In this document: in pieces, positions 1 through 6,295 of the stretch
Layout of the letters: every line of letters starts with the position of its first letter
How positions within the stretch are numbered: position 1 is the first letter of the stretch
From: Clostridiales bacterium UBA4644
Lineage (GTDB): Bacteria; Bacillota; Clostridia; Oscillospirales; Butyricicoccaceae
Assembly (NCBI GenBank): GCA_002405755.1
Contig: DHMK01000022.1
Coordinates: 1,361-11,933, forward strand
DNA length: 10,573 nt
Direction of reading: 5' to 3'
Position numbers and translations under genes: made by a program
Notes under the pieces: generated by a model
Told to the model about the DNA's origin: nothing
Seen by the model: only the letters and a program-made list of their open reading frames with translations
Databases searched by the model: none

Positions 1-1
1 T

Positions 2-90
2 TGGCGGAGAGGATGGGATTCGAACCCATGTGCGATTGCTCGCAAACTGATTTCGAGTCAGCCCCGTTATGACCACTTCGATACCTCTCC
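2..90 (-). tRNA. tRNA-Ser (anticodon CGA), CCA encoded
   Basis: Read on the minus strand, the gene folds as a complete class II (long variable arm) tRNA. The acceptor strand GGAGAGG (84-90) pairs fully with CCTCTCC (6-12). A 3-bp D stem TCG/CGG follows, then an anticodon stem GCTGA/TCAGT closing the 7-nt loop CTCGAAA, which places CGA at positions 34-36. The variable arm is TGCGA-GCAA-TCGCA, and the T stem ATGGG/CCCAT carries the loop TTCGAAT. The discriminator is G and the CCA end is encoded (2-4). The long variable arm and CGA anticodon identify a serine tRNA reading UCG. No convincing promoter lies directly upstream (91-252). The nearest strong minus-strand promoter is at 323-351, beyond a truncated copy of the same gene's 5' half, so the transcript may carry a leader of more than 200 nt that RNase P removes. 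Confidence 0.96.
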
Positions 91-106
91 GTGTATGTCA
101 AACACG

Positions 107-173
107 GTCAGAACACCTTGAACCTCAAAAAAGAGGAAAAATCAAAATGTTAGAACGGCGTGTTAGAACAGCG
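107..173. repeat. Three GTYAGAAC repeats between the tRNA copies
   Basis: The octamer occurs three times in the same orientation: GTCAGAAC at 107-114, and GTTAGAAC at 149-156 and 162-169. The last two lie in a 13-nt tandem repeat (148-160 and 161-173) that differs at one base. The surrounding spacer (91-252) is richer in A/T than the flanking genes and holds no credible gene. Short direct repeats beside a duplicated tRNA segment resemble the arm-type binding sites of tyrosine recombinases in phage and ICE attachment regions. That function is an inference; the repeats themselves are plain in the sequence. Confidence 0.6.
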
Positions 174-252
174 AAATATTTAGTTATTTGAACCCGCGAA
201 AACCCTTGAAAACAAAGGGAAATGGGTGGATGAAAGAGCCTAAGCCGCAGAG

Positions 253-294
253 GATTTCGAGTCAGCCTCGTTATGACCACTTCGATACGTCTCC
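253..294 (-). pseudogene. Truncated tRNA-Ser copy (5' half only)
   Basis: This stretch repeats the 5' half of the intact tRNA-Ser (49-90) in the same orientation, 204 nt away, with two mismatches over 42 nt. It runs from the acceptor 5' strand through the D arm and anticodon loop, then stops; the variable arm, T arm and 3' acceptor strand are missing. One mismatch (268) changes the D-stem pair from T-G to T-A, which is compatible with function. The other (289) turns the acceptor strand into GGAGACG, which would leave a mismatch against the existing 3' strand. It cannot make a tRNA alone. Either it is the displaced original 5' half after an insertion that supplied a new one, or it is the remnant of a degraded tandem tRNA gene. 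The promoter at 323-351 is placed as expected for this copy. Confidence 0.85.
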
Positions 295-300
295 GAATGC

Positions 301-322
301 TCCGGGCGGCCCGGATTTTTTT
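301..322 (+). terminator. GC hairpin plus T7, upstream of gdpP
   Basis: TCCGGGC-G-GCCCGGA (301-315) is a perfect inverted repeat; in RNA it gives a stem of about 6 bp with a 3-nt loop. Seven T residues follow on the plus strand (316-322). This fits a compact intrinsic terminator insulating gdpP from transcription arriving from the left. On the minus strand the same hairpin would sit at the very 5' end of any transcript from the 323-351 promoter. The stem is short, so efficiency is uncertain. Confidence 0.5.
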
Positions 323-351
323 ATTTTACATGACGCGACGCAAATTGTCAA
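323..351 (-). promoter_or_regulatory. SigA-type promoter toward the tRNA-Ser locus
   Basis: On the minus strand a perfect -35 TTGACA (346-351) is followed after exactly 17 nt by -10 TAAAAT (323-328). The predicted start is near 316, about 22 nt before the first base of the truncated tRNA-Ser copy and roughly 225 nt before the intact tRNA-Ser. The strength and location suggest the original tRNA-Ser promoter, from which the intact gene is now separated by the duplicated segment. Confidence 0.75.
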
Positions 352-420
352 GTGAGAGCTGCATTTGCCCGGCGGCGCCGAAGGGGCGGATATTTTTCCG
401 TGGAATCGGGGCTTTTCGCC

Positions 421-449
421 TTGCGAAGGAAGCGCACCCATGCTATAAT
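421..449 (+). promoter_or_regulatory. SigA-type extended -10 promoter of the gdpP cluster
   Basis: TTGCGA (421-426), a 17-nt spacer, then TATAAT (444-449) preceded by TG one base upstream (TGCTATAAT, 441-449). A consensus -10 with the TGn extension makes up for the weak -35. The predicted start is near 456, leaving a leader of about 50 nt before the gdpP start codon. It is divergent from the minus-strand promoter at 323-351. Confidence 0.82.
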
Positions 450-490
450 ACTTTATTATTATGGCACACAAGCGCCTTTTTGTAAGGCCT

Positions 491-498
491 GAAGGAGG
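491..498 (+). promoter_or_regulatory. Ribosome binding site setting the gdpP TTG start
   Basis: GAAGGAGG (491-498) is a near-perfect anti-16S match, 9 nt before the TTG at 508. No in-frame ATG lies nearby that would open the membrane segment correctly, so TTG is taken as the start. Confidence 0.8.
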
Positions 499-507
499 GA
501 GAGCGCT

Positions 508-2511
508 TTGGACAAGCGATTTTCCAGGATCATCGAATCCGGCACGCGGATCACCTTCGTGGTGATGCTGTTGTTTTGCGCCGTGAGCTTTTGGCAGATC
601 GGCTGGGCGGTGGGCACGGCAGAGCTTCTGCTGGTGGCGCTGGTCTATTTCTTTTACCGCAGCCGGACCCGCCGCCGCTCTGCGGAGATCCGAAAATATG
701 TGGAGAATGTGGCCTTTTCCGTAGATGACGCCTCCAAGCATTCGCTGGTGCATTTTCCGCTGCCCATGGCCATCCTCCGCATCGACAGCGGAGAGATCAT
801 CTGGGGCAACGACCTGTTCGCCGCCATCAGCGGCCGCCACGAGAGCGTCTTTGAGATCCATATCACCGATGTGCTCCACGGCTTTGATACCCGCTGGATC
901 ATGGAGGGCAAGAGCGTCTGCCCCTACGATGTGGAGATGGGCGGGCGGAAATATCAGATCTACGGCAATCTGGTGCGCTCCGGCAGCGGTCAGGGCAGCG
1001 CCCTGCTGGCCACGCTGTTCTGGGTGGACGTTACCGACCACAGCCAGCTGCGGGATCGGTTCGAGCGGACTCGCCCGGTGGTGGGACTGATCCTCATTGA
1101 CAGCTATGAGGAGCTGATGAAAAACGCCTCCGAATCGGAAAAATCCACCCTTACCGCCGAGATCGACCGGCGGATCAACGCCTGGGCCAAGCCCTCCTGC
1201 GGCATCGTGCGCAAGCTGGAGCGGGATCGCTATCTCTTCATTTTCGATCAGAAAAGCCTTGTGGACTTTACCGCGGGCAAGTTTTCCATTCTGGAGGAGA
1301 TCCATCAGGTCCAGAACAGCGACGGCCTGGCCGCAACGCTGTCCATCGGCATCGGCAAGGGCGAATGCACGCTGCAGGAGCTTTATCAGTTTGCGGACCT
1401 GGGCATCGACATGGCCCTTTCCCGGGGCGGCGATCAGGTGGTGGTCAAGTCCAAGACGGCCTTTGAGTTTTACGGCGGGCGCAGCAAGGAGCTGGAAAAA
1501 CGCACCAAGGTTCGCTCCCGCGTGATGTCCAACGCGCTGATGCAGCTGATCCGGGACAGCAGCCAGGTCTTTCTCATGGGCCACCAGTATTCCGATCTGG
1601 ACAGCATTGGCGCCTGCGCCGGTCTTGCGGCTGCCGTTCGCCGGGCGGGCCGGCCCTTTTATCTCATCGTTAACGATCAGGCAACGGCCGCCGGAGAGCT
1701 GATCCGCCGCCTGCGGGCCCAGCCCCTGTATGCCGATGCCTTCATCACCGCGGAAAAGGCCGTGGAGCTGGCTGATCCCTCCTCGCTCTGCATCGTCTGC
1801 GATACCTCCCGCCCCGATCTGGTGGAATCGCCCACGCTGCTGGAGACGATCCCCCGGGTGGCCGTCGTGGACCATCATCGCCGGGCGGCGGAATATATCG
1901 AAAACGCGGCCATCAGTCTCCATGAGACCTATGCCTCCTCCGCCGCCGAGCTGGTGACGGAGCTGCTGCAATATGCCATCAATCCCTCCGACCTGCTGAA
2001 GGTGGAGGCCGATGCCCTGCTGGCGGGCATTTTCCTGGATACCAAGGGCTTTACCGTCAAGACCGGCGTCCGCACCTTTGAGGCCGCCGCCTATCTGCGG
2101 CAGGCCGGCGCGGATACCGTGGAGGTCCGAAAGTTGTATTCCGGCGGGCTGGAGAGCAACATCAAGAAATATCAGATCATCTCCCGTGCCACAGAGCCCT
2201 TCCCGGGCATATCCCTCTCCGTGGTGGAGGAGGAGCTGCCCCGGGCCACCGCCTCTCAGGCGGCGGATGAGATGATCAATGCCGCCGGCATCCGGGCCGC
2301 CTTCGTTGTCTATGGCGAGCGGGGCGGCGCGGTGATCTCCGCCCGGTCCTACGGGAAGGTCAACGTGCAGGTCATCATGGAGAAGATCGGCGGCGGCGGC
2401 AGCATCAACGCCGCAGGCGGGCAGTTTCCAGACAAGCAGCCGGACGACGCGGCCGCCATGCTGCGGCAGGCCATCGAGGCCTATCTCCGGGAGTCGCCGG
2501 AGCAGGACTGA
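508..2511 (+). CDS. gdpP: GdpP-type cyclic-di-AMP phosphodiesterase
   Basis: A membrane-bound DHH/DHHA1 phosphodiesterase that hydrolyses the second messenger c-di-AMP to pApA, affecting potassium and osmotic balance, cell-wall stress and beta-lactam tolerance. The 667 aa match the family (about 655-670). Order: two membrane segments (about 13-52), a PAS-like sensor domain (about 70-170), a degenerate GGDEF domain ending in the typical ALSRGGDQV stretch, then DHH and DHHA1 domains. Metal-binding motifs are visible: GHQYSDLDSIG (H359, D363, D365), CDTSRPD (D432) and VVDHHR (D455-H456-H457). The DHHA1 glycine motif reads GGGGS (628-632), where the family usually has GGGGH; the lost histidine is notable. 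Translation starts at TTG behind a strong ribosome binding site. It is first in the cluster and 45 nt before rplI, a neighbourhood also known from Bacillus (gdpP-rplI-dnaC). Confidence 0.95.
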   Translation: MDKRFSRIIESGTRITFVVMLLFCAVSFWQIGWAVGTAELLLVALVYFFYRSRTRRRSAEIRKYVENVAFSVDDASKHSLVHFPLPMAILRIDSGEIIWGNDLFAAISGRHESVFEIHITDVLHGFDTRWIMEGKSVCPYDVEMGGRKYQIYGNLVRSGSGQGSALLATLFWVDVTDHSQLRDRFERTRPVVGLILIDSYEELMKNASESEKSTLTAEIDRRINAWAKPSCGIVRKLERDRYLFIFDQKSLVDFTAGKFSILEEIHQVQNSDGLAATLSIGIGKGECTLQELYQFADLGIDMALSRGGDQVVVKSKTAFEFYGGRSKELEKRTKVRSRVMSNALMQLIRDSSQVFLMGHQYSDLDSIGACAGLAAAVRRAGRPFYLIVNDQATAAGELIRRLRAQPLYADAFITAEKAVELADPSSLCIVCDTSRPDLVESPTLLETIPRVAVVDHHRRAAEYIENAAISLHETYASSAAELVTELLQYAINPSDLLKVEADALLAGIFLDTKGFTVKTGVRTFEAAAYLRQAGADTVEVRKLYSGGLESNIKKYQIISRATEPFPGISLSVVEEELPRATASQAADEMINAAGIRAAFVVYGERGGAVISARSYGKVNVQVIMEKIGGGGSINAAGGQFPDKQPDDAAAMLRQAIEAYLRESPEQD

Positions 2512-2556
2512 GCGGCCCGATTAGATCAGAAACCAACGAAAAGGAGTATATATACC

Positions 2557-3006
2557 ATGAAAGTTATTTTGCTGCAGGATGTAAAGGCGCAGGGCAAAAA
2601 GGGCGACATGATCACCGTCTCCGATGGCTACGCACGGAATTTCCTGCTGCCCAGAAAGCTGGCCATGGAGGCCACTGCCGACGCCATCAACGCCAAAAGG
2701 AATGCGGACGCTGCCGCGCAGCACCGCATGGAGGAGGAGCGGAAGGCCGCCCTGGCTCTGAAGGAGCAGCTGGCGGAAAAGCCTGTGAAGATCTATGCCA
2801 AGGCCGGCTCCGGCGGAAGGCTCTTCGGCTCCGTCACCACCAAGGAGATCTCCGAGGCGCTGCAGAAGCAGTACGGCATCGATCTGCCCAAGACCCGGCT
2901 GGAGCTGGCGGAGCCCATCAAGACCTTCGGCACCTTCCAGGCCAAGGCAAAGCTTTATACCGAGGTCTCCGGCGTGGTGCTGGTGCAGGTGTTTGAAGAA
3001 AAATAA
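2557..3006 (+). CDS. rplI: 50S ribosomal protein L9
   Basis: A structural protein of the large ribosomal subunit that binds 23S rRNA near the L1 stalk and helps maintain reading frame. The 149 aa equal the family length. The N-terminal RNA-binding domain starts MKVILLQDVKAQGKKGD and contains the L9 signature GYARNFLLPRKLA (residues about 24-36). A long charged helix (about 42-75) joins it to the C-terminal domain, which has a GGRLFGSVTTKEI stretch. AAGGAG (2541-2546) lies 10 nt before the ATG. It follows gdpP by 45 nt and precedes dnaB by 33 nt with no terminator between, so it is probably cotranscribed. Confidence 0.98.
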   Translation: MKVILLQDVKAQGKKGDMITVSDGYARNFLLPRKLAMEATADAINAKRNADAAAQHRMEEERKAALALKEQLAEKPVKIYAKAGSGGRLFGSVTTKEISEALQKQYGIDLPKTRLELAEPIKTFGTFQAKAKLYTEVSGVVLVQVFEEK

Positions 3007-3039
3007 CCGGCTTTTCCCGGAGGAAGGATGTGAAGCGTC

Positions 3040-4380
3040 ATGGCGGCAGACGAGCTGCTTTCCCGGCAGGTCCCTTACAGCGTGGAGGCGGAGCAGGCGG
3101 TGCTGGGCTCCATGCTCATCGATCCCCGGTGCATCCCAACGGTGATCGAGGCGCTGAAGCCCGCCGATTTCTATATGGAAACGGACCGGCTGATCTATGA
3201 TACCATCCATCAGATGTTTCTCGGCGGCCGGCCCATCGACCCCATCACGGTTTTGGATGAGATGAAGGCCCTGGGCTATAAGGAAGCGGCCCGACGGGAG
3301 CTTTTTCTGCAGATCATCGAGACCACGCCTACCTCCGCCAACGTTTCGGAATACGCCGCCATCGTCCGCAGCAAAAGCATGCTGCGGGAGCTGCAGAAGG
3401 TATCCTCCGAGATCATCGCCCTGACCCGCTCTGAGGAGGAAAGCGCCGACACTGTGGCGGACCTGGCGGAGCAGAAGATCTATGCCGTGCGCCAGGGCCG
3501 GGAGGTGCAGGGCTTTTCCAGCATCAACGAGGCCATCCAGGAGGTCTATGCCCACCTGGACGAGATGGCGGCAAACCCCGGCAAGCTGCCCGGCCTGCCC
3601 ACGGGCTTTTCTCAGCTGGATCAGTATATCGGCGGACTCAGCAGGAGCGATCTGATCCTGCTGGCGGCCCGGCCCGGCATGGGCAAAACGGCCATCGCCC
3701 TGAACATGGCGGTGAACGCCGCCAAGCGCAGCGGCAAGACCGTGGTCATCTTTCAGCTGGAGATGTCGCGGGAGCAGCTGGCCACCCGTATGCTCTCCAG
3801 CGAGGCGCTCATCGACAGCAAAAAGCTGCGCATGGGTTCGCTGGACGACGCCGACTGGGAGCGCATGGCCGGAGCCGCAGAATCGCTGCAGTCCATGTCC
3901 ATCCTCATTGATGAAAACTCCGGCATTACCGTGCCGGAGATGATGGCAAAATGCCGCCGGGTGGGCAGCAAGCTGGGGCTCATCGTCATCGACTACCTCC
4001 AGCTGATGCACACGCCCAAGCAGATGGACAACCGCGTTCAGGAGGTGGCGGAGATCTCCCGCTCGCTGAAGATCATGGCCAAGGAGCTGAACGTTCCCGT
4101 GCTCTGCTGCAGCCAGCTTTCCCGCGGGCCGGAGAGCCGCCAGAACAAGCGGCCCATGCTTTCCGATCTGCGGGAATCCGGCTCCATCGAGCAGGATGCC
4201 GATATCGTCCTTTTTATTTATCGGGACGATTATTATAACGATCAAAGCGAAAACCGCAACTGCGCCGAGCTGATCGTGGCAAAAAACCGCCACGGCGAGA
4301 CCGGCACGGTAGAGTTGCAGTGGATGGGCCAGTTCACCTCCTTTGCCGCGCAGGATTCCTTCCGCAATGAAGGTCCGTGA
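3040..4380 (+). CDS. dnaB: Replicative DNA helicase DnaB
   Basis: The hexameric 5'-3' helicase that unwinds DNA at the replication fork (called DnaC in Bacillus). The 446 aa are full length. The N-terminal DnaB domain (about 8-105; begins VPYSVEAEQAVLGSML) precedes a linker and a RecA-like ATPase domain (from about 175). Walker A is ARPGMGKT (K216, T217) and Walker B is LIVIDYLQL (D318). The conserved SQLSR and SDLRESGSIEQDAD motifs follow, then VAKNRHGETG carrying the arginine finger region. There is no intein. A GGAGGAAGG stretch (3019-3027) precedes the ATG. The 3' end overlaps tilS by 14 nt, so termination here probably feeds ribosomes into tilS. Confidence 0.98.
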   Translation: MAADELLSRQVPYSVEAEQAVLGSMLIDPRCIPTVIEALKPADFYMETDRLIYDTIHQMFLGGRPIDPITVLDEMKALGYKEAARRELFLQIIETTPTSANVSEYAAIVRSKSMLRELQKVSSEIIALTRSEEESADTVADLAEQKIYAVRQGREVQGFSSINEAIQEVYAHLDEMAANPGKLPGLPTGFSQLDQYIGGLSRSDLILLAARPGMGKTAIALNMAVNAAKRSGKTVVIFQLEMSREQLATRMLSSEALIDSKKLRMGSLDDADWERMAGAAESLQSMSILIDENSGITVPEMMAKCRRVGSKLGLIVIDYLQLMHTPKQMDNRVQEVAEISRSLKIMAKELNVPVLCCSQLSRGPESRQNKRPMLSDLRESGSIEQDADIVLFIYRDDYYNDQSENRNCAELIVAKNRHGETGTVELQWMGQFTSFAAQDSFRNEGP

Positions 4381-5686
4381 CGCGCTGGAGCAGAGCGGTC
4401 TGCTGCGGCCGGGGCTGCGGGTGCTTTGCGCTCTGTCCGGCGGGGGAGATTCCGTCTGCCTGACCCACGCGCTGGCTCTGCTCGCGCCGGAGCGTTCCCT
4501 GCAGGTGGCGGCGGCGCATTTTTCCCATGGGCTCCGCCCTGAGGCGGCAGAGCCGGAAAAGGCGCTGTGCCGGGCGCTGTGCCGGTCGCTGTCCATCCCG
4601 CTGTACTGCGGCGCGGGAGATACGCCGGCCTATGCCGCAGCCCATGGGCTGAGCGCGGAGGAGGCCGCCCGGGCCCTGCGCTATGCCTTTCTGGAGCGTA
4701 CGGCGGAGGAGCAGGGCTATGATGTGATCGCCGTGGCCCACCAGCAGGACGACAACGCCGAGACCCTGCTCTGGAATCTGATCCGGGGCTGCGGGCCTGC
4801 GGGGCTGGAGGGCATCCCGCCCCGGCGGGGGCGGATCATCCGGCCGCTGCTGCAGTGCTCCCGCCGGGAGATCGAGGCCTATCTGGCCCAATGCCGGCTG
4901 CCCTATGCCACGGATCTTACCAATCTGGAGGGCGACAACGCCCGGGCCGTGCTGCGCCGGCAGGTGTTTCCGCTGCTGCGCCAGCTGAATCCCGCCGCCG
5001 GGGAGCATATGGCCCGCTGCGCTGCGGATATGCGGCGGCAGAACGGAGCGCAGACCCGTCTGGCGGAGGACTATGCCGCCGCCGCAGAGGAAGCCGGCGC
5101 GGGGCTGCTGCTCTCGCTGCCGGCGCTGCTGGCTCTGCCGGAGGAGAGCGCCTGTCGGGCGCTGCAGCTTTTGCAGAGAAGGGTGGGCGGAAAAATGCTC
5201 ACCCGGCCGCAGCTGGAAGGCATTTTTGCCCTCTGCCGGAGCCCGTCGCCCTCCGGGAGGCTCTCACTTTCCGGGACGATGCTGCAGCGGCGGTATGATC
5301 GGCTGCTGCTCACCGGCGTTCATCCCCCCGGACCGCCGGAGCCGGCGATGCTGACGGCCTGCGGGCAGGCGGAGTTTGGCGGCTGGCGCATTACGGTCTG
5401 CCCCGACGCCGGCGAAGAAGGGGGCTTTTGCCTGCCGGAGGAGGAGGTCTTTCCTCTGACGGTCCGCGCCCGGCGCACCGGCGACAGCATTTCTCTGCCC
5501 GGCGGTCATCGCACGGTCAAAAAATGGATGATCGACCGGAAAATTCCGAAGGATCTGCGTGACACAACGCCGATCCTATGCCATAATAATAAAATACTGG
5601 CCGTGGCAGATCTCTGGCACAGCTTGCCGGAGACAGAAAAAGAGACGCCGCGGATCCGGATCATTTGCAGGAGGAAAAGATCATGA
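4367..5686 (+). CDS. tilS: tRNA(Ile)-lysidine synthetase TilS
   Basis: Cytosolic enzyme that uses ATP and lysine to convert C34 of the CAU-anticodon tRNA-Ile to lysidine, switching both codon reading and charging from Met to Ile. The N-terminal PP-loop ATPase motif is SGGGDS (residues 24-29), followed by AAHFSHGLR and VAHQQDDNAET, as in TilS. The C-terminal TilS_C domain (about the last 75 residues) has VRARRTGDSISLPGG, KKWMIDRKIPKDLRD and ILAVADLW. I chose the ATG at 4367 (439 aa) over an upstream TTG at 4343 because it gives a normal N-terminus and a 14-nt overlap with dnaB typical of coupling. Only a weak AGGA (4352-4355) precedes it, so expression probably depends on dnaB translation. The 3' part has a locally AT-rich patch (5581-5596) that may hold a promoter. 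Confidence 0.95.
   Translation: MKVRDALEQSGLLRPGLRVLCALSGGGDSVCLTHALALLAPERSLQVAAAHFSHGLRPEAAEPEKALCRALCRSLSIPLYCGAGDTPAYAAAHGLSAEEAARALRYAFLERTAEEQGYDVIAVAHQQDDNAETLLWNLIRGCGPAGLEGIPPRRGRIIRPLLQCSRREIEAYLAQCRLPYATDLTNLEGDNARAVLRRQVFPLLRQLNPAAGEHMARCAADMRRQNGAQTRLAEDYAAAAEEAGAGLLLSLPALLALPEESACRALQLLQRRVGGKMLTRPQLEGIFALCRSPSPSGRLSLSGTMLQRRYDRLLLTGVHPPGPPEPAMLTACGQAEFGGWRITVCPDAGEEGGFCLPEEEVFPLTVRARRTGDSISLPGGHRTVKKWMIDRKIPKDLRDTTPILCHNNKILAVADLWHSLPETEKETPRIRIICRRKRS
5559..5587 (+). promoter_or_regulatory. Candidate internal promoter for hpt-ftsH
   Basis: GTGACA (5559-5564, five of six -35 bases), a 17-nt spacer, then CATAAT (5582-5587, five of six -10 bases) with TG one base upstream. It lies inside the tilS C-terminal codons, with a predicted start near 5594 and a leader of about 90 nt before hpt. 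The -10 region coincides with a run of AT-ending codons (CAT AAT AAT AAA ATA, including the otherwise rare ATA) in a gene that nearly always uses G/C-ending codons. Confidence 0.5.
5668..5674 (+). promoter_or_regulatory. Ribosome binding site setting the hpt start
   Basis: CAGGAGGA (5667-5674) within the last tilS codons lies 8 nt before the ATG at 5683. It rules out the in-frame TTG at 5665, which would start inside the binding site. Confidence 0.8.
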
Positions 5687-6249
5687 AACGGGACCCCATC
5701 CATATGCAGCAGGATATGCTCAAGACGCTTATCACCAAGGATCAGCTGGAAGCCACCGTGGCGCGGCTGGGTCGGGAGATCACGGAGGATTATCGGGGCA
5801 GGACCCCTATGCTGGTAGCGGTGCTCAAGGGCGCGTTTATCTTCATGGCCGACCTGGTCCGGCAGATCGACATCCCCTGCACGCTGGATTTTATGGCCGT
5901 CTCCAGCTACGGAGCCGGCATGGCTTCCTCCGGTCAGGTGAAAATTATTAAAGATTTGGACACCACTATCGAGGGAAAAGATGTTATTATCGTGGAGGAC
6001 ATTCTGGACAGCGGCGTGACGCTGAGCTATCTGATGAAGCTGCTGCAGGCCCGCCGTCCGGCGTCCATCCGCCTCTGCACCCTGTTTGACAAGCCCGCCC
6101 GCCATAAGGTGGATATCCATTCCGACTACATCGGCCTGGAGGTCCCCAACGAGTTTATCGTGGGCTACGGGCTGGATTATGCGGAGATCTATCGGAATTA
6201 TCCGGAGATCGCCGTGCTCAAGCCCTCTGTTTACAGCGAGGATCAATAA
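5683..6249 (+). CDS. hpt: Hypoxanthine phosphoribosyltransferase
   Basis: Purine salvage enzyme joining hypoxanthine (often also guanine) to PRPP to form IMP or GMP. The 188 aa are close to the roughly 180 aa of Bacillus Hpt. The phosphoribosyltransferase core shows LVAVLKGAFIFMADL near residue 50 and the PRPP-binding loop EDILDSGVT (105-113). LEVPNEFIVGYGLDY near the C-terminus matches the base-binding region of HPRT. The start ATG shares an ATGA with the tilS stop, a classic coupling overlap. The neighbourhood tilS-hpt-ftsH is the one known from Bacillus. It may also be transcribed from the internal promoter at 5559-5587. Confidence 0.97.
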   Translation: MKRDPIHMQQDMLKTLITKDQLEATVARLGREITEDYRGRTPMLVAVLKGAFIFMADLVRQIDIPCTLDFMAVSSYGAGMASSGQVKIIKDLDTTIEGKDVIIVEDILDSGVTLSYLMKLLQARRPASIRLCTLFDKPARHKVDIHSDYIGLEVPNEFIVGYGLDYAEIYRNYPEIAVLKPSVYSEDQ

Positions 6250-6277
6250 ACCGATGGCGGCGCAGCGCCGTCTGAAA

Positions 6278-6283
6278 AAGGAG
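6278..6283 (+). promoter_or_regulatory. Ribosome binding site for the ftsH TTG start
   Basis: AAGGAG (6278-6283) precedes the TTG at 6296 by 12 nt, a slightly long spacing. A GTG at 6283 is out of frame and leads to a short shadow frame, so TTG is the best start. Weak start plus loose spacing suggests modest translation. Confidence 0.65.
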
Positions 6284-6295
6284 TGACACAACACC

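Noticed and set aside
96..101. Minus-strand TTGACA just upstream of tRNA-Ser
   Set aside because: It ends 5 nt before the tRNA 5' end, so as a -35 box it would start transcription inside the tRNA gene, and no matching -10 lies at the right distance.
273..485. Plus-strand frame of 70 codons upstream of gdpP
   Set aside because: It starts inside the truncated tRNA copy, has no ribosome binding site, and spans the terminator hairpin and both promoters.
271..1971. Minus-strand open frame of 566 codons opposite gdpP
   Set aside because: Antisense to gdpP and running into the truncated tRNA copy; composition is typical of a GC-driven shadow frame.
4208..4245. AT-rich patch in dnaB with TATAAC-like sequence as a tilS promoter
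   Set aside because: No acceptable -35 at 16-18 nt and no TGn extension; the patch mostly encodes a Phe/Ile/Tyr/Asn-rich stretch of DnaB.
2521..4596. Minus-strand open frame of 691 codons opposite rplI and dnaB
   Set aside because: Shadow of the plus-strand genes for the same reason; no domain or ribosome binding site seen.
5957..5987. TGGACA and TGTTAT in hpt as an ftsH promoter
   Set aside because: The spacer is 19 nt and the -10 is weak; less convincing than the candidate at 5559-5587.
6258..6270. Inverted repeat CGGCG-CAG-CGCCG between hpt and ftsH
   Set aside because: The stem is only 5 bp and no T tract follows, so it is not a supported terminator; chance is likely at this GC content.
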